64,000 nt of DNA from Candidatus Sumerlaeaceae bacterium (GCA_026418615.1 JAOAAY010000001.1:1-64000); one strand, 5' to 3'. Counted from the stretch's first letter, positions 54,906 to 63,994 are shown. Notes: generated by a model not told the origin, from the letters alone. Made by a program: numbers and translations.

Positions 54906-56930
54906 TTAGCGGCTGACTTGCCGGGCGGTCTCGTACTTTTTTCGCATTTCCTGATCGCCCGGGTTTGCCGCAACATAGCGGCCGAGCAATTCAAGCGTGT
55001 CCGTGGTGATGCTGCATTCAATGGCTGCGTCGGCATAGTTGCGCGCGACCCCTTCTGCGAGGCGGGGTGCAGCGCGGACAGAAACCCGGTACAGTTCGTA
55101 GGCCTCGCAGTATTGCCCGTTGAGGTAGAGCGCCGTTGCTGCGTTGACTCTCGCAGCGTGGTTGGTCGGGGCGATCTCCAAAGCCGTCAAAAACGATTTC
55201 ACAGCCGCCGTCGTCTCGCCGGACTCGGCCAAGGCTGCACCAAGGGCGTTGTGGGCAGAGGTAGACCAGGGTTCCAATTTGACCCAAGTGGCCGCTGCCT
55301 CCAGCGCCGCTGTCGTGTCGCCCGTGTCACGCGCCACGGCCGACATAAGGGCACTTATCTCGCGGTTGGACGATGCCACTGTTTTGGCCGACCTAAGAAT
55401 CTCCATGGCTTGCATGGGTTTTGCTGCGGTTCGGCGGGCCACGGCCAACCGGCCGAGATGCTGAGAGATGAGAAAACGCGCAGGCGTTGTTGTAGCGAGA
55501 AAACCGAGTAAGCCCAAAGCCAAGAGCAAAGCCGCAACTACGGCGCTACGCGGTGGTGCCAGTCGCAACGAGACCTCGCGGATCCGCCCCCCGCGCGCAG
55601 ACACGACGGCACCTGCCAAAAGCGCGAGGAACACAGCGGATGCGGGGCTATGCAGCGGGAAATCCACAGCCGCATGAACGGCAATAGCGGCAATCGCTGC
55701 TGCCGCTCCGGCACAGGCCGGGTCCTGACGGCACCGGTGGCGCAAGATGGCCAAGCCGACACTGCCGGCGATCAGCAAGAATGCGCCGACAGCGGCGACG
55801 CCTCCTTCGGCTAAAAAATCCAGATACTCGTTGTGAGCACGATTGACACGCTCCGCCGCATAGTCGCCTCCGCCGTGCCTCGCGAGCCGCTCGGAGCCAT
55901 ACCGCGGCAGAACTATATCGAATTGGCCGGGGCCGACTCCGGAAGGCCACGCGGCAAGCGACATGTTCCAACTCGCATGCCAAATATCGAGCCTGTACGC
56001 TGCGGTTGAACCGACCGACCGAGCGTCATCACGCAGCATTCGGGTCACCGTGCCGGACAAAAGCGCTCCCGCGGCCGCAATCACGACCAGTATTGCAGCA
56101 AGATACGGTATACGAAGCGAGATCCCCCGAATGCGCACCGTCCCGCCCCCAACCGCGAAGTATGCCACCACCAACAAGCCGACAACCAGCGCCAGCAACC
56201 CTCCGCGGCTCAGGGTTATGCTTAGATGAGCCAGGCCCAGCAGGATGGCCACGGCCGGCACGACTGAACGCGGCAGTGCCCTTCGATCTCTCCCCTGCAG
56301 ACACTGGATCAGCAGCCCAAATACCAGCACGATGGCCGGGGCGGTGAACTGAACGGCGAAGTTCGTATTGCCAAAGGTCGCGCCGGGGTAGCCGCTGGGG
56401 AGTTCAACCCGCAAACCAGCGACGCGCATCGTACGGAGGGGATCAATCCGCAGCCATTGCGCAAGCCCATAGCAACTGATGATGATTAGCATTAGCGCAG
56501 TCAGCCAAGCGAGCCTCTCGACAAAGTCCCCGTAGCGCCGGGACACAACGGCGCCAGTCAGGCCGCAAACCGCCACTCCGGAATAGAAGCACCACCACTT
56601 CCACCCCTCAAAAGGATTTGGCGCAGTCCTCAAGCCGACAGCGAACCCTGCGACAAGGATTCCCCAACCCGCTGCGAAGACCAGAACCCTGACAGCCAAC
56701 CTGCGCTGCCAAGCAAACCAAAGAAGCAGGATCAAGGCTGGGCTGAGCAGACCCAGTGCCCACATCGCCACACCCTGTTTCACATCGGAATACGCGTTGA
56801 GGTACAGGGGGCTAAACCCGAGCGCAGCACAAAGGAGGATCGTCAGAGCACCAACCATGAGCCAGCGCTCGGCCATGGCGCCAACGCCAAAGGCGCCGTG
56901 ACGCCCAGTACGCCGATCTGTGCGTGTCAT
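54906..56930 (-). CDS. O-antigen ligase/polymerase-like membrane protein with C-terminal TPRs
   Basis: The 674-residue protein has about 12 transmembrane helices and a Wzy/WaaL-type periplasmic loop ending in RAHNEYLDFLAEGGV, the family signature (xHNxYLxxxxExG). The C-terminal 150 residues form TPR repeats (WVKLEPWSTSAHNALGAALAESGETTAAVKSFLTALEIAP). Family members join O-antigen or other glycans to lipid A, or glycosylate pilins; the TPR form is common outside Proteobacteria. No sugar-synthesis cluster is adjacent. The start is uncertain: ATG at 56930 is used; GTG at 57053 and later ATGs are possible. Confidence 0.78.
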   Translation of the reverse strand: MTRTDRRTGRHGAFGVGAMAERWLMVGALTILLCAALGFSPLYLNAYSDVKQGVAMWALGLLSPALILLLWFAWQRRLAVRVLVFAAGWGILVAGFAVGLRTAPNPFEGWKWWCFYSGVAVCGLTGAVVSRRYGDFVERLAWLTALMLIIISCYGLAQWLRIDPLRTMRVAGLRVELPSGYPGATFGNTNFAVQFTAPAIVLVFGLLIQCLQGRDRRALPRSVVPAVAILLGLAHLSITLSRGGLLALVVGLLVVAYFAVGGGTVRIRGISLRIPYLAAILVVIAAAGALLSGTVTRMLRDDARSVGSTAAYRLDIWHASWNMSLAAWPSGVGPGQFDIVLPRYGSERLARHGGGDYAAERVNRAHNEYLDFLAEGGVAAVGAFLLIAGSVGLAILRHRCRQDPACAGAAAAIAAIAVHAAVDFPLHSPASAVFLALLAGAVVSARGGRIREVSLRLAPPRSAVVAALLLALGLLGFLATTTPARFLISQHLGRLAVARRTAAKPMQAMEILRSAKTVASSNREISALMSAVARDTGDTTAALEAAATWVKLEPWSTSAHNALGAALAESGETTAAVKSFLTALEIAPTNHAARVNAATALYLNGQYCEAYELYRVSVRAAPRLAEGVARNYADAAIECSITTDTLELLGRYVAANPGDQEMRKKYETARQVSR

Positions 56931-57168
56931 GTCGGCTGTATCGCTGCCAGCAATTGCACACGCAAGCATCGCGGCATTCACGCACGCGCAAGGAGAGGCA
57001 GACAATCTGAACTCCACAGGTCTCTTTTTAGGAAAAAATGTTTGCAGTGGCACAGGGCAGTTTGATTAAAGCGGATCGTACTAAAAAACGCCTCACAAGG
57101 TGATCGGACCGCCGGAAATCCGGTATGACAGGTTGAACACCTCAGATGAGGCAAAGGATTAGAAAACC

Positions 57169-57405
57169 ATGGCAGATAAAACCCAGAAATACCCTGAAAA
57201 TGTCCCCGGCCCCTTCTATGTGGACAACACCTGCATTGACTGCGACGCGTGTCGCCAGATCGCTCCCGATAATTTCACGCGCAACGAGGAAGCCGGCTAC
57301 ACCTATGTGAGCAAGCAACCCGAAAACGAGCAGGAGGCCGAGATGTGCATCGAGGCCATGGAGGGTTGCCCGGTCGAGTCCATCGGCAACGACGGCGAAG
57401 ACTGA
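57169..57405 (+). CDS. single-cluster [4Fe-4S] ferredoxin
   Basis: This acidic 78-residue ferredoxin has cluster ligands Cys22, Cys25 and Cys28 (CIDCDAC) and Cys67 followed by Pro (EGCPVE). Cys60 is an extra cysteine. The pattern is that of monocluster ferredoxins found in many anaerobes and in PVC/FCB bacteria; the redox partner is unknown. It stands alone, with a strong terminator 37 bases downstream, and so is a single-gene transcript. Confidence 0.92.
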   Translation: MADKTQKYPENVPGPFYVDNTCIDCDACRQIAPDNFTRNEEAGYTYVSKQPENEQEAEMCIEAMEGCPVESIGNDGED

Positions 57406-57441
57406 GCCCCTCTCCCGTCTCGTTAGTTTACGACCGTTCGG

Positions 57442-57480
57442 CAGCAGGCACCGGTGGTCAAGGTGCCTGCTGATTTTTTT
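57442..57480 (+). terminator. Rho-independent terminator after the ferredoxin gene
   Basis: An 11-base perfect stem (57442-57452 with 57462-57472, core AGCAGGCACC / GGTGCCTGCT) closes a 9-base loop and is followed within two bases by seven Ts (57474-57480). It is the only canonical intrinsic terminator I found in the window. Confidence 0.9.
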
Positions 57481-57554
57481 CCAGAACAGGTTGGCAGGGT
57501 TTCTGCTCTGAGTTCGCAACAGAGAAGTCAAAATTCCTCGGAGGAGTCTGCTGG

Positions 57555-58352
57555 ATGACCGGAATCCGGGCAAGTGTGTGGCCGATCGCCATCATGGTTC
57601 TGCTTGGATCACTGTGGGCGAAACCGCTCGCTGGGGCAGGAGCCGAGGATTCGCCCCAACGGGCTGAGTTCGACGAACGAAAGCGTGATAGCGAAATAGC
57701 CGAACTCCGCAAGCAGCCGTTACGACCGCCAGCAGATGGAGATTCCTTGGACCGCGTGCGCGCCGTCATGCAACGCAGTCTCGCTTCGCTCGATTCGGTC
57801 GTGTGCGAAATCGAAAAGTCCAAGGCACGAAAAGAAAAAGGACGGCGCCGCTATTTCCACGGTCAGGTGGAAATTCAGCGCGGCAGCGGCGGACGGGTCT
57901 CGCTGACCCGCAAGGGCAACACGGACGAGTATGTGGCCAACGACCGCGTGATTTGGAGCATTGATCACAATAAAAAGCAGGCTCAGTTCATCCCCGCCAG
58001 CACTCCGGTGGTCGGCCAATATGTTCGCGAGGCGTTGAATTTTAATATTTTCCTGGCTCTCGACGAGGACACGCTGCGCCTGCGGGGCAGCCAGACAATC
58101 GAAGGCGAGGACTGTTGGCTCGTGGACGGCAAGTCTCCGCGGAGTCTCGCACGCACGGGAGTGCCCGTCTCCAAGGTGCGGGTCTGGATCGCCAAGAGCG
58201 ACGGCCTGCCGAGGATGATCCACATTCCTGACGATGAGGATGACCAGTTGATCATCCTTCGCAATATCAAGACGAATCTGCGTATTGATTCCGAACGATT
58301 CCAGTGGTCACCGCCCAAGGGAATGAAGACCAAAAATATCTTTGGGTTCTGA
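57555..58352 (+). CDS. LolA-like outer-membrane lipoprotein-sorting protein
   Basis: The 265-residue protein has a signal peptide (about 1-27) and a charged linker, then a LolA-type half-barrel (about 65-265). The family-like end is a run of strands with VRVWIAKSDGLPRMIHIP, ILRNIKTNLRIDSERFQWSPPKGMKT. LolA ferries lipoproteins from the inner to the outer membrane, but many such proteins in non-Proteobacteria have undefined roles. GGAGGAG lies 8 bases before the ATG. It sits between the ferredoxin terminator and trmD (87 bases away). It is only distantly similar to the partial protein at 1-759. Confidence 0.75.
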   Translation: MTGIRASVWPIAIMVLLGSLWAKPLAGAGAEDSPQRAEFDERKRDSEIAELRKQPLRPPADGDSLDRVRAVMQRSLASLDSVVCEIEKSKARKEKGRRRYFHGQVEIQRGSGGRVSLTRKGNTDEYVANDRVIWSIDHNKKQAQFIPASTPVVGQYVREALNFNIFLALDEDTLRLRGSQTIEGEDCWLVDGKSPRSLARTGVPVSKVRVWIAKSDGLPRMIHIPDDEDDQLIILRNIKTNLRIDSERFQWSPPKGMKTKNIFGF

Positions 58353-58439
58353 CAGGCCGCCGCTGAATAATGCGGCTAAAGTCCTGTCACACGCCGCGGG
58401 AAAGCCTCTCGTCAGAACGGGCATCATTGGGGTCCTGAT

Positions 58440-59192
58440 ATGATCATCGAAATCCTCACCCTGTTTCCCGAAATGTTTCAAGGCGTTGCCGGCTCGAGCA
58501 TCCTCGCCCGCGCACAGGAGGCTGGCCACCTGACCTTGCGCGTGCGCGACATCCGGGATTACACAACCGATAAGCATCGTGTAGCCGACGACGCTCCGTA
58601 TGGGGGCGGACCCGGGATGGTCATGAAACCGGAACCCATCGCTGCCGCGTTTGACGCCGTCGCGGCGGATCATCCGGGAGTCAGCCTGCGACGGGTCTAC
58701 CTATCGCCTCAGGGAAGGGTATGGAATCAGCGACTCGCCGAAGAATACGCGAAACTGCCCGGGTTCGTTCTCCTCTGCGGTCACTACGAAGGCGTGGATG
58801 AGCGCATACGGCATCTGTTCATAGACGATGAGGTTTCTCTTGGGGATTTCGTCCTTACGGGCGGCGAGATCCCAGCGATGGCCGTGTTAGACTCGGTGGT
58901 TCGTCTCTTGCCCGGTGTTTTGGGCAATGAGGAAAGCCTGATTAGCGAGTCATTCGGGCCTTGGGGACTGCTGGATTACCCGCACTACACCCGGCCGCCC
59001 GAATTCCGCGGACTTGCTGTTCCGGAAATCCTTTTGAGTGGACATCATAAGCGCATTGAAGAGTGGCGCCGATTGGAGGCCCTAAAGCGCACCTTAGCCC
59101 GGCGCCCGGATCTGCTGACCGAGAAAACACGCGCTCGTCTGACCGATGCTGAGCGCGCATTGCTTGATTCCTTGCTAAACTCGGCCGGATGA
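58440..59192 (+). CDS. trmD: tRNA (guanine37-N1)-methyltransferase
   Basis: TrmD methylates G37 next to the anticodon and prevents +1 frameshifts. The 250-residue protein has the SPOUT trefoil-knot motifs: YGGGPGMVMKPEP, LLCGHYEGVDERI, EVSLGDFVLTGGE and PEILLSGHHKRIEEWRR. The usual partners rimM, rpsP and rplS are absent. GGGG lies 7 bases upstream of the ATG. The last 18 bases overlap the convergent radical SAM gene. Confidence 0.97.
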   Translation: MIIEILTLFPEMFQGVAGSSILARAQEAGHLTLRVRDIRDYTTDKHRVADDAPYGGGPGMVMKPEPIAAAFDAVAADHPGVSLRRVYLSPQGRVWNQRLAEEYAKLPGFVLLCGHYEGVDERIRHLFIDDEVSLGDFVLTGGEIPAMAVLDSVVRLLPGVLGNEESLISESFGPWGLLDYPHYTRPPEFRGLAVPEILLSGHHKRIEEWRRLEALKRTLARRPDLLTEKTRARLTDAERALLDSLLNSAG

Positions 59193-60140
59193 CTGGTTTG
59201 AAGGCCGAAAACGGCAACCTTGAGCGCTGCCGCGACGACGCATTTCGGCCGTGATCGCCTCCAGCACAGCGCCCTTGTTCAGAGCCCAAAGGGGCGCGAG
59301 GTGAAAGGCCCGTGGCGCCTGACCGGTCAAACGATGGATCACCGTCTCCGGGTGCAGGCGCTCAAGCATGTCGCACACGCATGCCACATATTCCTCTTGC
59401 GTCATCGTGGGTATGCCGCCGGCCTCCCATTCCGCTGCCATTGGGGCGCGACTGTCTATGTAGAGATTATGGATTTTGACGCCCCAGACGCCTTCTTCAT
59501 TGAGCAGGTCCACCGCCCGCAGACAATCCGCTGGCGTATCACCGGGCAATCCGACAATCAGGTGCGCCACGACACGCAGCCCCCGGCAACGGGACATGCG
59601 ACACGCTAAGCGAAAATCATCTGGGGTTTCAGCACGATTAACCCGATCCAGCGTGGCCTGATTGACAGACTGAAGCCCCAATTCAAGCCACACTTCGACG
59701 CGGCGATTGAACTCCGCCAGCAAGTCGCAGACCGAACCGTCCACACAATCCGCCCGCGTGCCCACGCTTAAGACCGCGACATCCGGATGCGAGACGGCCG
59801 CGTCGTAAACCGCGCGCAAACGGTCAATGGGGCCGTAAGTGTTAGTAAACGCCTGCAAATATGCAATGTAACGGGAGCGCCCGTGTCGCTTTTCACTGAG
59901 GGCCACCTGATGCTGGACTTGGCGGCGCACACCAAGGGTCTCCTCGATGTGCGACGCACCGCTGCCCGCCACATCGCAGAATGTGCAGCCTCCAACGGCC
60001 TTGCTGCCGTCCCGATTGGGGCAGGTGAATCCGGCATCAAGGCACAATCGTTGGAGCGGAGCGCCAAACTCGGCCCTGAGATAATCCCTCAGCGACCGGT
60101 AAGGTAGACCTTGCCGCCCTGCTCTCGAAGACGCTTCCAT
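59175..60140 (-). CDS. radical SAM protein, YhcC/TIGR01212 type
   Basis: The 321-residue protein has the cluster motif CPNRDGSKAVGGCTFC, with the long C-x-n-C-x2-C spacing characteristic of the YhcC group. It also has SVGTRADCV, VWLELGLQSVN, HLIVGLPGDT and VKIHNLYI, which mark successive radical SAM barrel strands. YhcC-type proteins have no firmly established reaction. The ATG at 60140 has AAGGA about 12 bases upstream. The 3' end overlaps trmD by 18 bases on the other strand. Confidence 0.88.
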   Translation of the reverse strand: MEASSRAGRQGLPYRSLRDYLRAEFGAPLQRLCLDAGFTCPNRDGSKAVGGCTFCDVAGSGASHIEETLGVRRQVQHQVALSEKRHGRSRYIAYLQAFTNTYGPIDRLRAVYDAAVSHPDVAVLSVGTRADCVDGSVCDLLAEFNRRVEVWLELGLQSVNQATLDRVNRAETPDDFRLACRMSRCRGLRVVAHLIVGLPGDTPADCLRAVDLLNEEGVWGVKIHNLYIDSRAPMAAEWEAGGIPTMTQEEYVACVCDMLERLHPETVIHRLTGQAPRAFHLAPLWALNKGAVLEAITAEMRRRGSAQGCRFRPSNQSSGRV

Positions 60141-60292
60141 AGGCCTGATTGATCCTTGCCGACGAGTGTAAACGCAATCGTGACCTTGTGTCCTGACGCT
60201 GCAGCCCCCGCCGTGGCCGGCCAGAGTTGCACCTCGATGCTCTGTGACCGCCGGGTGCCGAACGGAGTCCGCTGATTATGCCCGGCATGCAT
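60089..60292 (-). CDS. possible small protein overlapping two genes
   Basis: A 67-residue frame ends 52 bases inside the radical SAM gene and begins inside the divergent PBP gene. The second half (HKVTIAFTLVGKDQSGLWKRLREQGGKVYLTGR) has a protein-like pattern of beta strand and amphipathic helix, unlike most shadow frames here, but there is no ribosome-binding site at the ATG and no family match. It may be a remnant of a longer gene or noise. Confidence 0.2.
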   Translation of the reverse strand: MHAGHNQRTPFGTRRSQSIEVQLWPATAGAAASGHKVTIAFTLVGKDQSGLWKRLREQGGKVYLTGR

Positions 60293-62734
60293 CCATTCTT
60301 TCGCAAGATATTGGTCATCTTCGCCAGTTTTCTGCTGCTGGGCAGTGCTGCTGCTGGTGTGGCGTTGGGAGGGTTTCTTGCTTACCTTGAAAACCTTCCC
60401 CCGTTGGATGTGCTCGATAACTACAGCCCCCCTGAGGTCACCCGCATTTTTGACCGCACGGGTAATTCACAACTGGCCGAAATCGTGTTGAATGCCGAGC
60501 GCCGCGAAGTCGTCCGCGTGGAGGATGTGCCCGAGCATGTGCGCAATGCGTTTATCGCGATTGAAGATGAGCGGTTTTTCAAGCATTTCGGTGTGGATGC
60601 GGAAGGGGTGGTCCGTGCGATTGTCGAAAATCTCCGCGGCAGCAGCCGGCCGCAGGGAGCCAGCACGATTACCATGCAGGTGGCGCGCAACATCGTCCTC
60701 AACGACCGGTCGCGGCGATGGTCGCGCAAGATCAAAGAGACCCTAATCGCACTCCAGATGGAGCGCCGATACTCGAAGAACCAGATTCTCGAATTCTACA
60801 TGAATCACATCTTTTTTGGCGAGCAAGCCTACGGGGTTCAGGAGGCTGCGCGCACCTATTTCAACAAGAGCGTGAAAGACTTGACTGTACCCGAGGCGGC
60901 TATGATCGCCGGCATTCCCCAGGCGCCGAGCCGGCTCTCTCCCCTGCAGGATGCCGAGCGCACGCGCGAGCGCCGCAACCTCGTTTTGCGCAACATGCGC
61001 AAACTCGGCTTCATCGCGTCCGATGAGGAATTGGAACGCTATCTGGCCACACCTATCGAGTTAAATCAGGCACCGCGGCCACGCACCGCAGTCCCCTATT
61101 TCGTGGACTATACCCGCTGGCACCTGCGGCAGCGAGCCAGCGGACGGCAGCAGACAGATCTCGCCGGCGGCGGTTACACGATCATCTCGACCGTGGATTT
61201 GAATCTGCAGCGCATCGTCGAGGAGGAACTGAGCAAAGGGCTGCGCTCAGTGGAGAAAGAGATCGAATCGCAAAAACCTGAGCGCTTTGGTATCGAGGCC
61301 TCGGAACTCGGCAGCGTGCGCAAGCGCCAAGCGCGGCTGGCGCGCATCAAGGAAGTCAAAGAGAAATCTATTACCGTGACGCTGCAAGGTTACACAGGAG
61401 AGGTGCCGCTGCCAAAGACACTTCCCTACTTCAATCCCCAAGAAGTGCTCAAACCGGGCGGATTGGTAGACATTTACATTCAGGACATCAAAGGACGGAC
61501 ACTCGAAGCCTACCTGTACGACAAGACCCATGTACAGGGGGCCGCGGTGTTATTGGATGTGCGGACTGGCGAGGTGCTGGCGCTGGCGGGCGGCGATGAC
61601 TTTTCCGATACCGCGAACAATGGTCAGTGGAACCGGGCCATTCAAGGGGGCCGTCAACCCGGTTCATGCTGGAAACCCCTGTTGTATGCTGCCGCCCTCG
61701 ATTTAGACGACTCCTCAGGCAAGCCACGCTTCACGCCCGGCACGGTTTTGATGGATGAGCCGCTCACGCTTAGCGGCTACACCCCCAAGAACTACGAAGG
61801 GCGCTTTTACGGCCCTACCTCCTTGTACGAAGGATTGGTCAAATCACGCAACATCCCGACCATACGGCTTTTTCTCGATATCGGCGCCAAGCGTGCCGTG
61901 CCGCTCTATCACAAATTCAACATGGTCACGATTCCGTCCGACTGGGAACTCGATCCGGTTCCAAGCATGCCCCTTGGCACGCCCAACATCACGCCTCTGG
62001 AATTGACGGCCGCGTACGCCGTCATTGCCAACGGGGGCATTGGAATCGAACCGTCGCCTGTCAAACGCCTGTACAGCGCCAAAAATCCCAACGAAACCCG
62101 CATCGAGCGACCCGCCAAGCACCAAGTGCTTTCGCCTCAGGCCGCATTCATGGCTACGAAGATCATGCAGGATGTCGTGAACATGGGCACTGCGAAGACA
62201 ACCGTGGGCAAATGGGTGGCTGAACAGACCGCCAAGGGGCGCAAGATTCCGCAGGTGGCCGGAAAAACTGGCACGACGAACGATTGCTATGTGGCGTGGT
62301 TCGTTGGGTTCACGCCAGACCTCGCGCTGGGGATCTATGTCGGTTACGACCAGCATCGCACCATGGGACCGAAAATGGTGGGCGGGCGTACCGTAGGTCC
62401 TATCTGGGTGCCTATGATGGATCGGATTCTGCAGACCCGCGACGATTGGCGGCTAAAATTTGAGGCTCCCAATGGATTGGCCTATTGCGATATGTGCTCG
62501 AAGAGCGGCAAACTGGCCACGAGCGCTTGCTACGCGAGCGGCAACAGTGTGTTCAAAAATGTGGCGTTCAAAGCCGGCAGCGAGCCCAAATCCTCGTGCA
62601 CCTACCATAGCAGTTACGCCGGCTATGAGGGTTCCTCCGAGGAGGATGTGGAAGGCGGCTACTTTACAGGTCGGGGTGCCTCGGTGGGACAACCCGGGGA
62701 TCCTCTGCCGCAAGGCTACCAGTATTACTGGTGA
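60278..62734 (+). CDS. penicillin-binding protein 1A (bifunctional transglycosylase/transpeptidase)
   Basis: This class A PBP polymerises lipid II and cross-links peptides. The 818-residue protein has one N-terminal membrane span (about 10-35). The GT51 domain carries the catalytic Glu96 in AIEDERFFKHFGVD, with QGASTITMQVARN and RRYSKNQILEFYMN. The transpeptidase has Ser463-x-x-Lys466 in PGSCWKPLLYA (Cys-Trp instead of the common Thr/Ser-Phe), SRN in VKSRNIPT and Lys663-Thr-Gly in AGKTGTTND. A cysteine-containing C-terminal segment (YCDMC through SSCTYH) and a Gly/Tyr-rich tail follow. The 3' end overlaps thpR by 10 bases. Confidence 0.94.
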   Translation: MPGMHPFFRKILVIFASFLLLGSAAAGVALGGFLAYLENLPPLDVLDNYSPPEVTRIFDRTGNSQLAEIVLNAERREVVRVEDVPEHVRNAFIAIEDERFFKHFGVDAEGVVRAIVENLRGSSRPQGASTITMQVARNIVLNDRSRRWSRKIKETLIALQMERRYSKNQILEFYMNHIFFGEQAYGVQEAARTYFNKSVKDLTVPEAAMIAGIPQAPSRLSPLQDAERTRERRNLVLRNMRKLGFIASDEELERYLATPIELNQAPRPRTAVPYFVDYTRWHLRQRASGRQQTDLAGGGYTIISTVDLNLQRIVEEELSKGLRSVEKEIESQKPERFGIEASELGSVRKRQARLARIKEVKEKSITVTLQGYTGEVPLPKTLPYFNPQEVLKPGGLVDIYIQDIKGRTLEAYLYDKTHVQGAAVLLDVRTGEVLALAGGDDFSDTANNGQWNRAIQGGRQPGSCWKPLLYAAALDLDDSSGKPRFTPGTVLMDEPLTLSGYTPKNYEGRFYGPTSLYEGLVKSRNIPTIRLFLDIGAKRAVPLYHKFNMVTIPSDWELDPVPSMPLGTPNITPLELTAAYAVIANGGIGIEPSPVKRLYSAKNPNETRIERPAKHQVLSPQAAFMATKIMQDVVNMGTAKTTVGKWVAEQTAKGRKIPQVAGKTGTTNDCYVAWFVGFTPDLALGIYVGYDQHRTMGPKMVGGRTVGPIWVPMMDRILQTRDDWRLKFEAPNGLAYCDMCSKSGKLATSACYASGNSVFKNVAFKAGSEPKSSCTYHSSYAGYEGSSEEDVEGGYFTGRGASVGQPGDPLPQGYQYYW

Positions 62735-63345
62735 CGCCCCAGCGCTGCCTCGGCGAGAACCTCGTATTCGGCCCCTGTCGGCTTTAGGCGGCTTCGATAC
62801 AGTGTAACGGAAGTCACTTCGAAAGGTTCCGTGCGCGCTAAACGGTGCGAGTGGACCAAGTCGCGCAGAGCAGCAAGCCCCGAACGATCTTTGATTCGAG
62901 CAAGCGTCACATGGGGCGTGAAATCCCGCTGCTCCACCGCAAAACCGAGTCGCCGCATGGCAGGAGCCACATCCCGGTACAGGTTCTGAAGCGCTTCGAC
63001 ATCCTTGATGACACTCATGCTAATGGCCCGCGGACTACGCGGTGACGGAAAAATGCCGACTCCGGAAATGGCAATCTTGAAAGGCGCATGCCGCGCCGCG
63101 GCCTGTCTCAACGCATCAGATACGTCTGGGACATGGGCTGGGGGGGTGTCGCCTAAAAAGACCAATGTAATGTGCACACCTGCCGGCTGAACCCACGCGA
63201 GACGCGCGCCGGTGAAGACGGAACCGGTGCGCAAACGGCCCATGGTTTCTGCGATGGCAATCCGGACGCTCTCAGGCGGCACCACAGCCGTGAACAGGCG
63301 CCAGCGTTCGACAACTGCGCCGCTTGGCGAGGCGTCATCGCTCAA
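62725..63345 (-). CDS. thpR: RNA 2',3'-cyclic phosphodiesterase
   Basis: This 2H-phosphoesterase of the ThpR/LigT family opens 2',3'-cyclic phosphates on RNA. The 206-residue protein has both active-site motifs: His58-Ile-Thr60 in VHITLVFLG and His145-Val-Thr147 in PHVTLARIK. Its start overlaps the upstream STAS gene stop by 4 bases (ATGA), so the two are co-translated. The biological RNA substrate is not known. Confidence 0.93.
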   Translation of the reverse strand: MSDDASPSGAVVERWRLFTAVVPPESVRIAIAETMGRLRTGSVFTGARLAWVQPAGVHITLVFLGDTPPAHVPDVSDALRQAAARHAPFKIAISGVGIFPSPRSPRAISMSVIKDVEALQNLYRDVAPAMRRLGFAVEQRDFTPHVTLARIKDRSGLAALRDLVHSHRLARTEPFEVTSVTLYRSRLKPTGAEYEVLAEAALGRHQ

Positions 63346-63821
63346 GAAGTCCGCCCTTTGTCCGCGTCATTGTCCGGCCGTGGCGGCGTAAGCGGTTGTC
63401 CCAACCGCTGTTGCTCAGCCGGCCGGGATGTGCGCACAGGAAACAGCCGACTAACGCTGGTGATGTTCATGATCCGGAGGAGCGCGCGCGACGGATTCTG
63501 AATTTCTACGCGGCGATTGGCTGAGGCTAATATTTTCCTGATTTCTACAAGAACACCGAGGCCCGTCGTATCTACGATCTCCGCTTTTTCAAGGTCGAGA
63601 ACAACCACAGGCGTCTTGCTGCGGTTGGCATGTTGCAAGAGCACTTCATGCGCCGGACCGCTATTGCCCGCAGTAATCGAGTTTTGGGCATAAATGACAG
63701 TCTCCTGACCGGTCACTTGAGAGTAGGCCCGGAAGTCCGAGAGCGCCGAAGGACTGACATCATTGTCCGTCGCGAACCGGTTGCGCTCAGCGCGACTGGA
63801 CTTGAGACGATCAGCACACAT
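63342..63821 (-). CDS. STAS-domain protein, anti-sigma-factor-antagonist type
   Basis: The core (about residues 45-135 of 159) is a STAS fold like SpoIIAA/RsbV: VVVLDLEKAEIVDTTGLGVLVEIRKIL. The residue normally phosphorylated by the cognate kinase is Ser in SpoIIAA (DSSG); here the motif reads DTTG, which could still accept phosphate. The C-terminus is Pro/Arg/Asp-rich. The ATG at 63821 is chosen; a TTG at 63839 lies too close to the predicted promoter. No anti-sigma kinase or sigma factor gene is in the window. Confidence 0.78.
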   Translation of the reverse strand: MCADRLKSSRAERNRFATDNDVSPSALSDFRAYSQVTGQETVIYAQNSITAGNSGPAHEVLLQHANRSKTPVVVLDLEKAEIVDTTGLGVLVEIRKILASANRRVEIQNPSRALLRIMNITSVSRLFPVRTSRPAEQQRLGQPLTPPRPDNDADKGRTS

Positions 63822-63852
63822 TCTGATTGGAAACCCCAACGGTTTTTGACCC

Positions 63853-63882
63853 CATAAAGCGGCCAGTTTCCCAAGTTGTCAA
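63853..63882 (-). promoter_or_regulatory. possible sigma70-type promoter for the STAS-thpR unit
   Basis: On the minus strand, a perfect TTGACA (63882-63877) is separated by 18 bases from TTTATG (63858-63853), which matches the -10 consensus at 3 of 6 positions. Transcription from here would start near 63846, about 25 bases before the ATG at 63821. The weak -10 limits confidence. Confidence 0.35.
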
Positions 63883-63907
63883 CGGGAAAGATTTCGCATA
63901 ACAACGG

Positions 63908-63994
63908 TGGTGCCGGGACGGGGACTTGAACCCCGACGAGTGTTACCTCGCCAGCCCCTCAAGCTGGTGCGTCTGCCAATTCCGCCACCCCGGC
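63908..63994 (-). tRNA. tRNA-Leu (anticodon GAG)
   Basis: Read on the minus strand, a 7-base acceptor stem (GCCGGGG with TCCCGGC, one G-T pair) encloses a D-arm with GGCAGACGCACC. The anticodon stem CCAGC/GCTGG has loop TTGAGGG (anticodon GAG, reading CUC/CUU). A class II long variable arm (CGAG GTAACA CTCG) and a T-arm CGGGG TTCAAGT CCCCG follow. The discriminator is A, and the 3' CCA is encoded (63908-63910). No intron or mismatch in the stems apart from the G-T pair. Confidence 0.97.
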
